Position numbers and translations under genes: made by a program. The notes below the pieces were generated by a model that searched no databases, was not told the origin of the DNA, and saw nothing but the letters and a program-made list of their open reading frames with translations. Below, piece after piece: positions 52,034 to 60,214 of a DNA stretch of 64,000 nt (its first letter is position 1; every line of letters starts with the position of its first letter). Source of the stretch: Allokutzneria sp. A3M-2-11 16 (GTDB lineage: Bacteria > Actinomycetota > Actinomycetes > Mycobacteriales > Pseudonocardiaceae); the NCBI RefSeq assembly GCF_024213555.1, contig NZ_JANAVO010000007.1, forward strand, positions 1-64,000. The letters run 5' to 3'.

Positions 52034-52696
52034 GTGCACGGGACCGGCCACAACAGCGCCACGTGGGCTCCGGTGGCCGAACGGCTGCGTGCACACTGTC
52101 GCCTGGTCGCGACCGACATGCGGGGGCACGGGCGCACACCACTGGATTCCGATTCCCCTGAGCAGTACTGGCGTGACCTCGGTCCGGTGTGCGACGCCTT
52201 GGGATTCCAGCGGCCGATCTTGGTCGGTCATTCCACCGGCGGTTACGCGGTCACGGCGGCAACCGCGGCCGGGGTGGTCGAACCGACCGGTGTGTGCGTT
52301 CTCGACGGCTTCGTGCCCGACATCCGATCCGTTGCGCGGCAAACGATCGCGGACACCGACTGGCCGTCGCTGGCCGACTACATCGAGCAGGTGGTGGCCG
52401 ATGCGGACCAGGACTGGCTCAACGCCGGTGTCGATCCCGACGTGCTGTCCGCCGACGCCGATATCCATCCCAGCGTGGAGGTCTACGATCGCGTGACCCA
52501 GCCGTTGGCGCTGGTGCTTGCCACTGAAGGGCTTCACGCCAACCACCGCGACCGTGTCGAGGCAATCGCCGCCAGCCGGGCGAACCGCGTGTTCGTGGAG
52601 TTGGCTTGTGGCCACAACGTTCACTTGCTCCGCCCTGACGAGGTCGCCGCCGTGGTGCTGGAACTCCTCGCGCTCTCTCAGGAGGAGTCTCCGTAG
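52034..52696 (+). CDS. Alpha/beta hydrolase, 5'-truncated
   Basis: About 220 residues from GTG 52034. GHSTGGYAVT (Ser nucleophile) and CGHNVHLLRPDE (His) are present. The coding sense extends upstream as HGGGSGPDVLL, typical for this family, but a TAG stop blocks it and no other start exists, so about 25 N-terminal residues appear lost. It may be a pseudogene or an N-terminally shortened protein. Overlaps the end of the WYL regulator by 19 bases. Confidence 0.65.
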   Translation: MHGTGHNSATWAPVAERLRAHCRLVATDMRGHGRTPLDSDSPEQYWRDLGPVCDALGFQRPILVGHSTGGYAVTAATAAGVVEPTGVCVLDGFVPDIRSVARQTIADTDWPSLADYIEQVVADADQDWLNAGVDPDVLSADADIHPSVEVYDRVTQPLALVLATEGLHANHRDRVEAIAASRANRVFVELACGHNVHLLRPDEVAAVVLELLALSQEESP

Positions 52697-53649
52697 CGGG
52701 CGGCGACCGCGGCGGCGCGGTCGCGCAGGGAGGTGCGCAACGACTGCGGGGCAAGGGCTTCCGCGTCCGTGCCGAGCTGCCACAGCGCCCACAGGGCGTG
52801 TCGTGAATCCTGGAAGCTCACCTCCAGCCGCAACCAGCCGTCCGCGTCGGGCTCCTCGGCGCGGACGGCCACCGAAGCGTTCAGCAGGTCTTCCCGCCGC
52901 TTCGGGTTCACCCGCACCAGCACGGTCATGTGGTCGTCGGCGAGGAACTGCGCGCAGCGCTGCCGCCAGATCCGTTCCAGGTCGACCTGGTTCGGTCGCT
53001 CGGCCGGTTCGGGTAGTTCCTCAGCCGCCAGCACCCGCGACAGCCGGTAGGTGCGGTCCGCGCCGGACCTCGTCGCCAGCAGGTAGACCCGGTCGCGCAC
53101 GGTGACCAGGCCGATCGGGTTCACCGTGCGCCACTGCGGTGCCTGGCCGGTTGCCGCGTAGTGGATGCGCAACCGGTGCCCGGCGAGCACCGCCCGCCGG
53201 ACCTCGATCATGGTGGCACGGGGAACCTCCTCGGTGACCAGCCGGCGTGAGAGCAGGTCGGTCTCCGGCTCGACGAGAAACCGCTGGGCCGCGTCGCTCG
53301 CGGTGGCCCGATGGCCTTCCGGCAGCGCGTCGACCACCTTGCGCATGGCCGAAGTGAGCGCCGAGCCGAGGCCGAACACCTGCTCGCCGCGCCGCGATCC
53401 GGCGGTCAGCAGGGCAAGGGCCTCGTCGTGGTTCAGCCCGGTGAGCTCGGTCTGGAAACCGGGCAGCAACGCGAAACCGCCGTGCCGACCGCGCTCGGCG
53501 TAGACCGGGACACCGGCCGCCGACAACGCATCGATATCGCGCAGCACGGTGCGAGTGGACACCTCCAGCTCGCGCGCCAACGCGTCCGCGGTCAGCCGAC
53601 CGCGCTGACGCAGCAGCAACACCAGCGACACCAACCGGTCGGCACGCAC
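52678..53649 (-). CDS. WYL-domain (YafY-type) transcriptional regulator
   Basis: A 323-residue protein with an N-terminal DeoR-like winged helix (LTADALARELEVSTRTVLRD, then IDALSAAGVPVYAERGRHGG) and a WYL domain (RLRIHYAATGQAPQWRTVNP; WYLxxR-like VYLLATRSGADRTYRLSRV). It probably senses a ligand or nucleic acid. A 13-bp palindrome lies 24 bases upstream of its GTG. Confidence 0.9.
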   Translation of the reverse strand: MRADRLVSLVLLLRQRGRLTADALARELEVSTRTVLRDIDALSAAGVPVYAERGRHGGFALLPGFQTELTGLNHDEALALLTAGSRRGEQVFGLGSALTSAMRKVVDALPEGHRATASDAAQRFLVEPETDLLSRRLVTEEVPRATMIEVRRAVLAGHRLRIHYAATGQAPQWRTVNPIGLVTVRDRVYLLATRSGADRTYRLSRVLAAEELPEPAERPNQVDLERIWRQRCAQFLADDHMTVLVRVNPKRREDLLNASVAVRAEEPDADGWLRLEVSFQDSRHALWALWQLGTDAEALAPQSLRTSLRDRAAAVAARYGDSS

Positions 53650-53672
53650 ACGAGAACTTTACCGGAATACAC

Positions 53673-53685
53673 GACACAGGGTGTC
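53673..53685. promoter_or_regulatory. Operator candidate between WYL regulator and SnoaL-like gene
   Basis: GACAC-AGG-GTGTC lies in the 61-base divergent gap, suited to control of both genes by the WYL regulator. Confidence 0.4.
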
Positions 53686-53710
53686 ATGATTGGTCGGCAG
53701 GCTGATCCGC

Positions 53711-54064
53711 ATGACAAGCAAGACAGTGGCCACTGAGCCGAACGACCTGGGCAGGTTCTTCATCGAGCGCGGCAACGCGGGCGACGTCGACGGGCTGGTG
53801 GCGTTGTACGAGCCGGACGCCGTGCTGGCGTTCCCGCCCGGCAACCTCGCGACCGGGCACGCCGAGATCCGCAAGGTGTACGAGCAGTTCGTCGCGGCCG
53901 CGCCGGTGCTCGCGCCGGGCAGGCAGCACGCGGCGCTGGTGAGCGGTGACCTGGCGCTCACGGCGTCCACGCTGACCACCGGTGAGATCACCGTCGAGAT
54001 CGCCCGTCGCCAGCCCGACGGATCGTGGTTGTGGGTCCTGGACCAGCCGGTCCTCGTGCCGTAG
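53711..54064 (+). CDS. SnoaL/DUF4440-like NTF2-fold protein
   Basis: A 117-residue protein (DLGRFFIERGNAGDVDGLVA, then LYEPDAVLAFPPG). A putative ligand-binding or isomerase fold, divergent from the WYL regulator. Weak ribosome site. Confidence 0.78.
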   Translation: MTSKTVATEPNDLGRFFIERGNAGDVDGLVALYEPDAVLAFPPGNLATGHAEIRKVYEQFVAAAPVLAPGRQHAALVSGDLALTASTLTTGEITVEIARRQPDGSWLWVLDQPVLVP

Positions 54065-54130
54065 TGGAGTGGCGGTGGGCGTGACCGCGCCCACCGCCTT
54101 GTCTTCGGACAAGACTGGGGAGGTGTGGCC

Positions 54131-54670
54131 GTGAGGCGCATCGCGACCATCGGCGTCTACGGCTTCACCGCCGGTGCTTTCGTCGAGACGCTCATCGGCG
54201 CGGGCGTGGGGCTGCTGCTCGATCTCCGCCAGCGTCGCGGTGTTCGGGGCCCCGACTACTCCTGGGCGAACTCGGTGCGACTCCAGCACGCGCTCGCCGC
54301 GGCGAACATCGGTTACCGGCACGTGAGGGAACTGGCGCCGACGACCGAGCTGCGCCAACTCCAGTACCGAGAGGATGATCGCCAGGGCGTGGGCAAACGC
54401 AACCGCGTCGCGCTGGCGCCGGAGTACGCCGAGCGCTACACCCACGAGATCCTCGATCCTTTCGATCTCGGCGCGCTCGTGGCGGAGCTGCCGAGCTCGG
54501 CGACCGCGTTCCTCTGCGTCGAGCGCGACCCGGAGGCATGCCACCGCTCGCTCGTGGCCGCGCGCGTGCACGCCGATCACGGCGTGCCGGTCACCGACCT
54601 CCGTTCCGTTGCACCCCTTCCTTTCTCAGGACGTCCCGGCGTTATAGCGTCAGTGGGCAATCCACCCTGA
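54131..54670 (+). CDS. DUF488 family protein
   Basis: A 179-residue protein with IATIGVYGFTAGAFVETL at the start, LLDLRQRRGVRGPDYSW in the middle and FLCVERDPEACHRSLVA near the end, where the Cys-Glu and Cys-His residues are conserved. Function unknown. GTG 54131 has GGGGAGG 7 bases upstream. Its last residues run into the DUF222/HNH remnant on the other strand. Confidence 0.82.
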   Translation: MRRIATIGVYGFTAGAFVETLIGAGVGLLLDLRQRRGVRGPDYSWANSVRLQHALAAANIGYRHVRELAPTTELRQLQYREDDRQGVGKRNRVALAPEYAERYTHEILDPFDLGALVAELPSSATAFLCVERDPEACHRSLVAARVHADHGVPVTDLRSVAPLPFSGRPGVIASVGNPP

Positions 54671-55675
54671 TGTTCCGCAGCGGTGCCTGGTCAGGGTCGA
54701 TCCACTTTGGAGGGATGAACGCCGGTATCCCGTGCTCGAAAACGATCACCCAGTCCTGATCATGGATCACATGGTGGTGATACACGCACAGCAGGACGAG
54801 GTTGTCGAGATCGGTCGGCCCGCCGTCGATCCAATGCACCACGTGATGAGCTTTGGGCTTGCCCCGGTTTGGGTTTCACCACAGCCGGTCTTCTCCTGAA
54901 GATTGTCGAAGTCCATCGTGGCGATCAGCAGCGAACGCGGCAGACCCGGAATGTCGTGGGCGGTCATCGCGATCGTCATCGCCTCGATGAACGCATCAGC
55001 CAACCGCTGCTCGAAGGTCCGAGGATCTTTCTCTCCGTCCACGCTCCTGGGTTTGGCCAACGCCATCAGGAAGGTGAAGATCCTCTCACCGTCGAGCGGA
55101 CCCACCGTGGCCTCGAAATGCAGACTTCCGTCCTTGTCCCGGGCCATCCGCGCCGCCCGCCGCGCCGCCGCGTCTTGCTCGTCGCGGTAGACGCCGTCCG
55201 GGTCGACGAGGGTTCGCACGTACTTCCCGGCACGCATCAGCTGCTGCGGGTCCAACGTCGGCCCGACATCGGCCAACACCCGATCCGCATCCGCTTCGTA
55301 CTCCTTAGGCAGACGCTTGATCGCGTCCGAGATCACCAACGCGTGCTCGCCGCTGATCTCACCCGCGTACATCGCATCGCGGGTATGGGGCAGGGTCGGC
55401 AACTCCCGCACCAACCGAGTCCGCCGCTTGGCCTCACCCGGATGGATTTTCAGCTTGTCCCGCAACAGCACCGCCAAGTCCTTGCAGCCGTAGGTGGCGT
55501 GCAGGACACGGTCATCAGCCTGGGTGTTGACGTCGGTCTTCACAGCGGTGAGGAGATTCCCGATCGTCTCCAACTCCAGATGGAACTCGAGGTGCTCGTT
55601 CTCGGGCAACTGGTAGGAGTCGTTGGTCGCCAGCTGCGCGGCGAGTACCTCCCGCATTGCCTTGGTATCCAACAT
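54642..55675 (-). pseudogene. DUF222/HNH (13E12-type) protein, deleted copy 2
   Basis: ATG 55675 with GGGAGG upstream opens an intact DUF222 domain (about 265 residues) up to DNLQEKTGCGETQTG. There a deletion of about 90 codons shifts the frame. The HNH part (VHWIDGGPTDLDNLVLLC, then VYHHHVIHDQDW) follows in another frame. Copy 1 keeps the region missing here but lacks the HNH. The 13E12 family includes REP13E12 elements of Mycobacterium tuberculosis, a phage attachment target. Confidence 0.87.
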
Positions 55676-56065
55676 GATCACACCTCCCTCCCATGCGGAT
55701 ACCCCCACTCCATCACAACTTCTCAGCATGTCAAATCATTGCCACACAAGGAAAACGCCAGGCGCCGACCATGCGTCAGGCGCCGCTGGAACGGTCGGCT
55801 TTACCTGGGAATGGGACGCGGCGCGCGCGAACCTGCCCGCACGGAGCACCACCGTGATGATTCCCGGTGCATCACATGACATCCACCGCAGCCGACTCGA
55901 CGCTGACCTCCGCGCTCGCGAGCAGCGGGGGATCGCCTTCTGCTTCACCATCTCCCCAGACTCCACAGTGGACGCACGGACAGTCACCTGAACGTGTGAC
56001 ATGACCAACCACGAGACCGCGGGAGGCCTTACCGTCGCACACTCCGCACCAGGAAGGAGGAACCA
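55676..56065. other. DUF222 element flank and unassigned sequence
   Basis: The first 125 bases match the upstream flank of copy 1. The rest (about 250 bases) shows no conserved protein on either strand. The ribosome site of the gene at 56066 (GGAAGGAGGAACCA) is at the right end. Confidence 0.5.
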
Positions 56066-56494
56066 GTGGGAGGGTCAGGGTGGTCCTATCGAACCGCCTT
56101 TCACGGTGACGTCAGTGCGGCGCTGATTTCCTTGCGCCACAAGGTTTTCGCGGCCGGGGACTACTTCTGGCCGGACAGCTGGGGCCCACGGCCCGCCAGC
56201 CTTGACGAACTGCTGGAGGACGAGGGCACCCAGGAAGCCGGTACCCACTCGATCATCGACGTGCACAGGGTGATCGACCCGGATCAGTCCGACGGCTACT
56301 TCACGGTACGCCCGCTGACTCCGGCGGAGACGCAGAAGCACTTCGGGACGGACGAGCCGACCCCGGAACAGTTCGATCACGTCGACGCCAGCGGCGAGCT
56401 GTCCGTCCCACACGGCTGGAGCGCGCGGTGCGTTCCGCTCTTCACCGAAGGCGGACCGACCGAGATCGGCTTCTGGGGATCCTCTGGCGACTAG
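56066..56494 (+). CDS. Conserved hypothetical actinobacterial protein
   Basis: A 142-residue protein starting GGSGWSYRTAFHGDVSAAL with EAGTHSIIDVHRVI in the middle and a C-terminal RCVPLFTEGGPTEIGFWGSS. This pattern is widespread in actinomycetes without known function. GTG 56066 with GGAGG 6 bases upstream. Repeat copy 7 starts 81 bases after its stop. Confidence 0.75.
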   Translation: MGGSGWSYRTAFHGDVSAALISLRHKVFAAGDYFWPDSWGPRPASLDELLEDEGTQEAGTHSIIDVHRVIDPDQSDGYFTVRPLTPAETQKHFGTDEPTPEQFDHVDASGELSVPHGWSARCVPLFTEGGPTEIGFWGSSGD

Positions 56495-56574
56495 GCCACG
56501 TCCTGCACGTGGTCACCAGCAACCACGGCACCCCGCACACTCCCCCAGAACATCACCACCGCAGCCCAAATCTC

Positions 56575-56635
56575 CCGTTTCGTACTCAAAACGGGTTTTT
56601 GGAGCGCTCTTTTTCCCGTTATGAGTACGAAACGG
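56575..56635. repeat. 61-bp palindromic repeat, copy 7 (in a long element, about 56540-56730)
   Basis: Identical to copy 2 over the palindrome. Both flanks match copies 2 and 6, including GCAGCCCAAA to the left and AGTTTACTTGGTG (about 56695-56707) to the right. On the minus strand the right flank again encodes ARTPxTK followed by a stop, as in the epimerase gene. Confidence 0.92.
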
Positions 56636-56782
56636 GGTTCTCTAGACGGCGCCCGCCGTGGATGGGGTGAGCGGGCACGTGTGGGGCATGGGGACAGTTT
56701 ACTTGGTGTGCGGAGTGCGGGCGGGGGTTGGAGGACACGGCTTAGTGTGGTCAGGACCTCGGGGCGGGCAGGAAGGGTGAGC

Positions 56783-57484
56783 GTGGAGGATTACCGCAAG
56801 CGAGCGTGGAAGCCCGCGGGGTCCAGGCCGCACATCGTCATCGCGACGCCGCAGCTGGCCGAGACGCAGAGCGCGTACCTCGCGCTGGCTGACCAGTGGT
56901 GGGCGCGGGAGCAGCCCGCCGCCGGGCCGACCCGCGAGCAGGCCCTGCCCGCCGTCGAGGCCGAGTACCTGCACATCGCACTGGCACGGCCGAACATCCC
57001 CTCCAGCGACGTCAGCCCCGCCCAGTGGGACTCGCTGGAGGCCGACCTCACCGCACGCCTGAGCGGTCTGGAGCCGTCGCGCCCCCTCACGATCAACCGT
57101 CCCAGGTCCGGCCCCCACTCCGTCGAGGCTTTCGTCGACCGCTCCCCCGGACTCGACGCCCTCGCCGCCCATGCCCGCGCCAGCCTGCGCGGCGTGTTCG
57201 GTGACAAGGCCGTCCGCGAACCTCCTATGGCGCGGGGGCCGTGGCGGCCTCACGTGCGCATCGCTTACGCCACCACGGACTTCGACGACCTGCGGCTGGA
57301 CGGCGAATCTCTGGACGGCGGGGTGCTCACGGGCCTGCTGACCACGGACCTGGACGCTTTTCTCAACCCCCTCCAGGCCCTCCACGTGCAGGAGATCGCG
57401 ATCGTCGACAACGACGCCTTTCCCCACAACGGCGGGGGACCGTGCTGGGACGCCGACACCGTCCGCACCATCCCGCTCCGCTGA
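56783..57484 (+). CDS. 2H phosphoesterase (2'-5' RNA ligase-like) protein
   Basis: About 233 residues with two H-x-hydrophobic motifs (YLHIALARP near residue 73 and PHVRIAYAT near residue 160), as in the 2H phosphoesterase superfamily that acts on 2',3'-cyclic or ADP-ribosyl phosphates. GTG 56783 has GGAAGGG 5 bases upstream. Substrate unknown. Confidence 0.7.
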   Translation: MEDYRKRAWKPAGSRPHIVIATPQLAETQSAYLALADQWWAREQPAAGPTREQALPAVEAEYLHIALARPNIPSSDVSPAQWDSLEADLTARLSGLEPSRPLTINRPRSGPHSVEAFVDRSPGLDALAAHARASLRGVFGDKAVREPPMARGPWRPHVRIAYATTDFDDLRLDGESLDGGVLTGLLTTDLDAFLNPLQALHVQEIAIVDNDAFPHNGGGPCWDADTVRTIPLR

Positions 57485-57534
57485 CGGCTACAACCACTAC
57501 ACCGGACCGATCGAGGGTGCGCTGAGTCCTGATC

Positions 57535-57969
57535 TCAGTCGAGGCAGAACTCGTTGCCCTCGATGTCCTGCATCACGATGCACGACTCGTTGACGCCATC
57601 GGCGGGCAGCAGTCGCTCGCGTGCCGCGCCGAGCGCGATCAGGCGCGCGCACTCGGCTTCGAGTGTGGCGAGGCGTTCCTCACCCACGAGCCCGGTGCCC
57701 GCGCGCACACAGAGGTGCACCCGGTTCTTGACGACCTTGCCCTCGGGAACGCGCTGGAAGTACATCCGCGGGCCCACACCGGTGGGGTCCATGCAGACGA
57801 ACGCCGCGCCCTGGCGCTCCGGCGGCAGCGAACGGTCGAAGTCGGCCCACGTGGCGAACCCCTCCGGTGCCGGAGGTACGACGTAGCCCAGCACCTCGCA
57901 CCAGAAACGGGCGACGCGCTCGGGTTCCGCGCAGTCGAAGGTGACCTGGAACTGCTTGACCGATCCCAT
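57535..57969 (-). CDS. VOC family (glyoxalase-like) protein
   Basis: A 144-residue protein of the actinobacterial glyoxalase-like group (VTFDCAEPERVARFWCEVLG, then MQDIEGNEFCLD). Last gene downstream of the adenylation-domain gene, 9 bases away, but possibly unrelated to it. ATG 57969 with AGGG upstream. Confidence 0.8.
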   Translation of the reverse strand: MGSVKQFQVTFDCAEPERVARFWCEVLGYVVPPAPEGFATWADFDRSLPPERQGAAFVCMDPTGVGPRMYFQRVPEGKVVKNRVHLCVRAGTGLVGEERLATLEAECARLIALGAARERLLPADGVNESCIVMQDIEGNEFCLD

Positions 57970-57978
57970 CAATCCACC

Positions 57979-59544
57979 CTAGTACGCGGCGGCCAGCAGC
58001 TCGGCGACCTTCGTCCGGTCGATCTTCCCGCTCGGCGAGCGGGGCAGCTCGGGGAGCACGGTCAGCGTCGCCGGGACCGAGACCGCGGGCAGCACCTCGC
58101 CGAGCTGTTTGAGCAACACGTCGGTGTCCAGGGCGACGCCGTCGGCGGCGGTCGCCGCGGCGCGCAGGACACGGGTGCCCGGCGCCGTCTCGACCACGAC
58201 GGCGACCGCGGCGAGCACGTCGGGCTGGGCGACGAGCCAGGCGTCGACCTCCAGCAGGTTCACCCGGACCCCACGGATCTTGACCTCGTCGTCGATCCTG
58301 GTCAGGAACTGCACGACGCCGTCGGCGATCCGGACGAGGTCGCCGGTGCGGAACACCCGCCGGTGACCGTGCCGGGTCGGCGGCAGCTCCGGGTACTTCG
58401 CCTCGGTGAGCTCGGGCAGGCCGTGGTAGCCCAGTGACACCGCGGCGCCCGCGACGAGCAGCTCGCCGACCGCGGGATCGGCGGGGTCCACCGGGTCGAC
58501 CAGGACCTCGCAGCCGGGCAGCGGGACGCCGATCGGCGGCAGGGCGGGCCAGTCCCGACTCGGGCCGGTGAGGATGTGCGAGGTCACCATCGCCGACTCG
58601 CTCTGGCCGTAGTGGTTGACCAGGCGGCAGCGCGGCAACCGGTCGAAGAGCTCGCGGATCTGCGGGGTGCAGATCAGCTGCTCCCCCGCGGTGTTCACCT
58701 CGACCAGGCGCAGCGCCTCCGCCGACGCCTCCACCGACGCGGCGACGGCGAGCATCTGCAGGGCCATGTTGGGCAGGAACAACCGCTCGATCCGGTGGTC
58801 GACGGCCCACGCCAGCAGGGCGAAGGGGTCCCTGCGCAGGTGTTCGGGCATCACGACCAGGGTGCCCCCGCCGCAGAGGGTGCCGAGGACCTCCTGGAAG
58901 AACACGTCGAAGTTCAGCGGGGCGAACTGCGCGGTGCGCAGGTCCCGGCGGGGCGAGTGGGTGCGCTGCCACTCGGCCATGTTGGCCAGGCAGCGGTGCG
59001 GGATGGCCACGCCCTTGGGCCAGCCGGTGGAGCCGGAGGTGTAGATGACGTACATCGGCAGGTCGTCCACGGCGAGGCCGGTGACGTGCTCGTCGATCTC
59101 GCGGGCGCGGGCCCGGCCGTCCGGCTCGGGGATCGGCAGCGTCGGCACTCCGGTGTCGAACGCGGGCTCCTGGCTGGCGAAGAGCACCAGCCTGGCCTCG
59201 CTGTCGCCGAGCATGTGCCGCAGGCGCTTGACCGGGTACTCCTGGTCGAGCGGGACGTAGGTCGCGCCGACGCTGAGCACGGCCAGGAACGCCGCGACGG
59301 CCTCGGCGCCGCGCCTGCCCGTCACCGCCACCCGGTCTCGGGGCCGAATCCCTTGCGCGGTCAGCGTTTCCGCGATCTGCGCGATCCAGCCGGAGAGCTG
59401 CGCGTAGGTGAGTTCGCGGGTCTCGTCGACGATCGCGATCTCCTCCGCGCGCGCTCGCGCGGTCGCCGCCAGCGAGGCCAGCAGCGCGGGCGCGGCGGCG
59501 TCTCCGCCCCACAGGCCGACGAGGTGTCCGTGCGTCGTGTCCAC
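57979..59544 (-). CDS. Stand-alone amino-acid adenylation enzyme
   Basis: A 521-residue single A domain of the NRPS type: A3 YVIYTSGSTGWPKG, A4 NFDVFFQEVLG, A5 NHYGQSESAMVTSH, A7 RTGDLVRI, A8 IDDEVKIRGVRVN, A10 PRSPSGKIDR. The A4 segment shows Asp and Val followed by Gln, which recalls proline-type pockets, but this is not decisive. No fused carrier protein, so it should load a separate carrier, probably beyond the window. GTG 59544 lies 6 bases after the PaiB-like stop. Confidence 0.88.
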   Translation of the reverse strand: MDTTHGHLVGLWGGDAAAPALLASLAATARARAEEIAIVDETRELTYAQLSGWIAQIAETLTAQGIRPRDRVAVTGRRGAEAVAAFLAVLSVGATYVPLDQEYPVKRLRHMLGDSEARLVLFASQEPAFDTGVPTLPIPEPDGRARAREIDEHVTGLAVDDLPMYVIYTSGSTGWPKGVAIPHRCLANMAEWQRTHSPRRDLRTAQFAPLNFDVFFQEVLGTLCGGGTLVVMPEHLRRDPFALLAWAVDHRIERLFLPNMALQMLAVAASVEASAEALRLVEVNTAGEQLICTPQIRELFDRLPRCRLVNHYGQSESAMVTSHILTGPSRDWPALPPIGVPLPGCEVLVDPVDPADPAVGELLVAGAAVSLGYHGLPELTEAKYPELPPTRHGHRRVFRTGDLVRIADGVVQFLTRIDDEVKIRGVRVNLLEVDAWLVAQPDVLAAVAVVVETAPGTRVLRAAATAADGVALDTDVLLKQLGEVLPAVSVPATLTVLPELPRSPSGKIDRTKVAELLAAAY

Positions 59545-59550
59545 GTCCTG

Positions 59551-60210
59551 CTACTCCTTCTCGCCGCGGGTCGCGTACCCGCAGCCGAGGCCCTGGGCGC
59601 GCATGGAGTCGGTGACCGGCTGCTTCCCCCCGGCGGAGAAGTAGTCCATCACCCGCTCCTGGATGTCGGGGGACTTCTCCTGGCTGAGCTTGAACATGCT
59701 GTCGACCGCAGCCACCTGGAAGCGGAACGCGCCGACGGCCGGGACGATCCTGCGGAAGTACTCCTGCGAGTCCGCCGGGTCCCAGCCCTTGCCGAAGCGG
59801 GATTCCAGCGTGGCCACGGTCTGCCGGATCACGTCCAGGGTCGGGTCGATGCCGTCGATCGGGTGCACCGTTCCCCGCACGTGCACCGAGACGAAGTTCC
59901 ACGTCGGTGCCGCGGGCGTGACCCGGTAGGCCTCCGGCGAGATGTAGCCGTGCGGGCCGGTGAACACCAGGGTGGCCGGACAGCCGTCGCTGAGGGCCTT
60001 CCAGTGCGGGTTGGCGCGGTTGAGGTGACCGAGCAGCGTGGTCCCGACCAACTCGCCCGACATGGGGCCCGCCAACGGGAAGATCACCGGCAGGTGCGTG
60101 ATGAAGGGCTGCCCCGAACCATTGCTGACCAACATCGCCAGCGCGTTGTCGCGGATCACCGCGCGTTGCCGGTCCGGATCGCCGACCTGGTACTCAGGGG
60201 GTACGAACAC
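59551..60210 (-). CDS. FMN-binding PaiB-like protein
   Basis: A 219-residue protein of the FMN-binding negative transcriptional regulator family (MFVPPEYQVGDPDRQRAVIR; FVSVHVRGTVHPID). Despite the name, members have a split-barrel flavin-binding fold. Sandwiched between an N-hydroxylase and an A domain, it may be a flavin-dependent enzyme of the pathway. GTG 60210 with GAGGTG upstream. Confidence 0.85.
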   Translation of the reverse strand: MFVPPEYQVGDPDRQRAVIRDNALAMLVSNGSGQPFITHLPVIFPLAGPMSGELVGTTLLGHLNRANPHWKALSDGCPATLVFTGPHGYISPEAYRVTPAAPTWNFVSVHVRGTVHPIDGIDPTLDVIRQTVATLESRFGKGWDPADSQEYFRRIVPAVGAFRFQVAAVDSMFKLSQEKSPDIQERVMDYFSAGGKQPVTDSMRAQGLGCGYATRGEKE

Positions 60211-60214
60211 GGCG

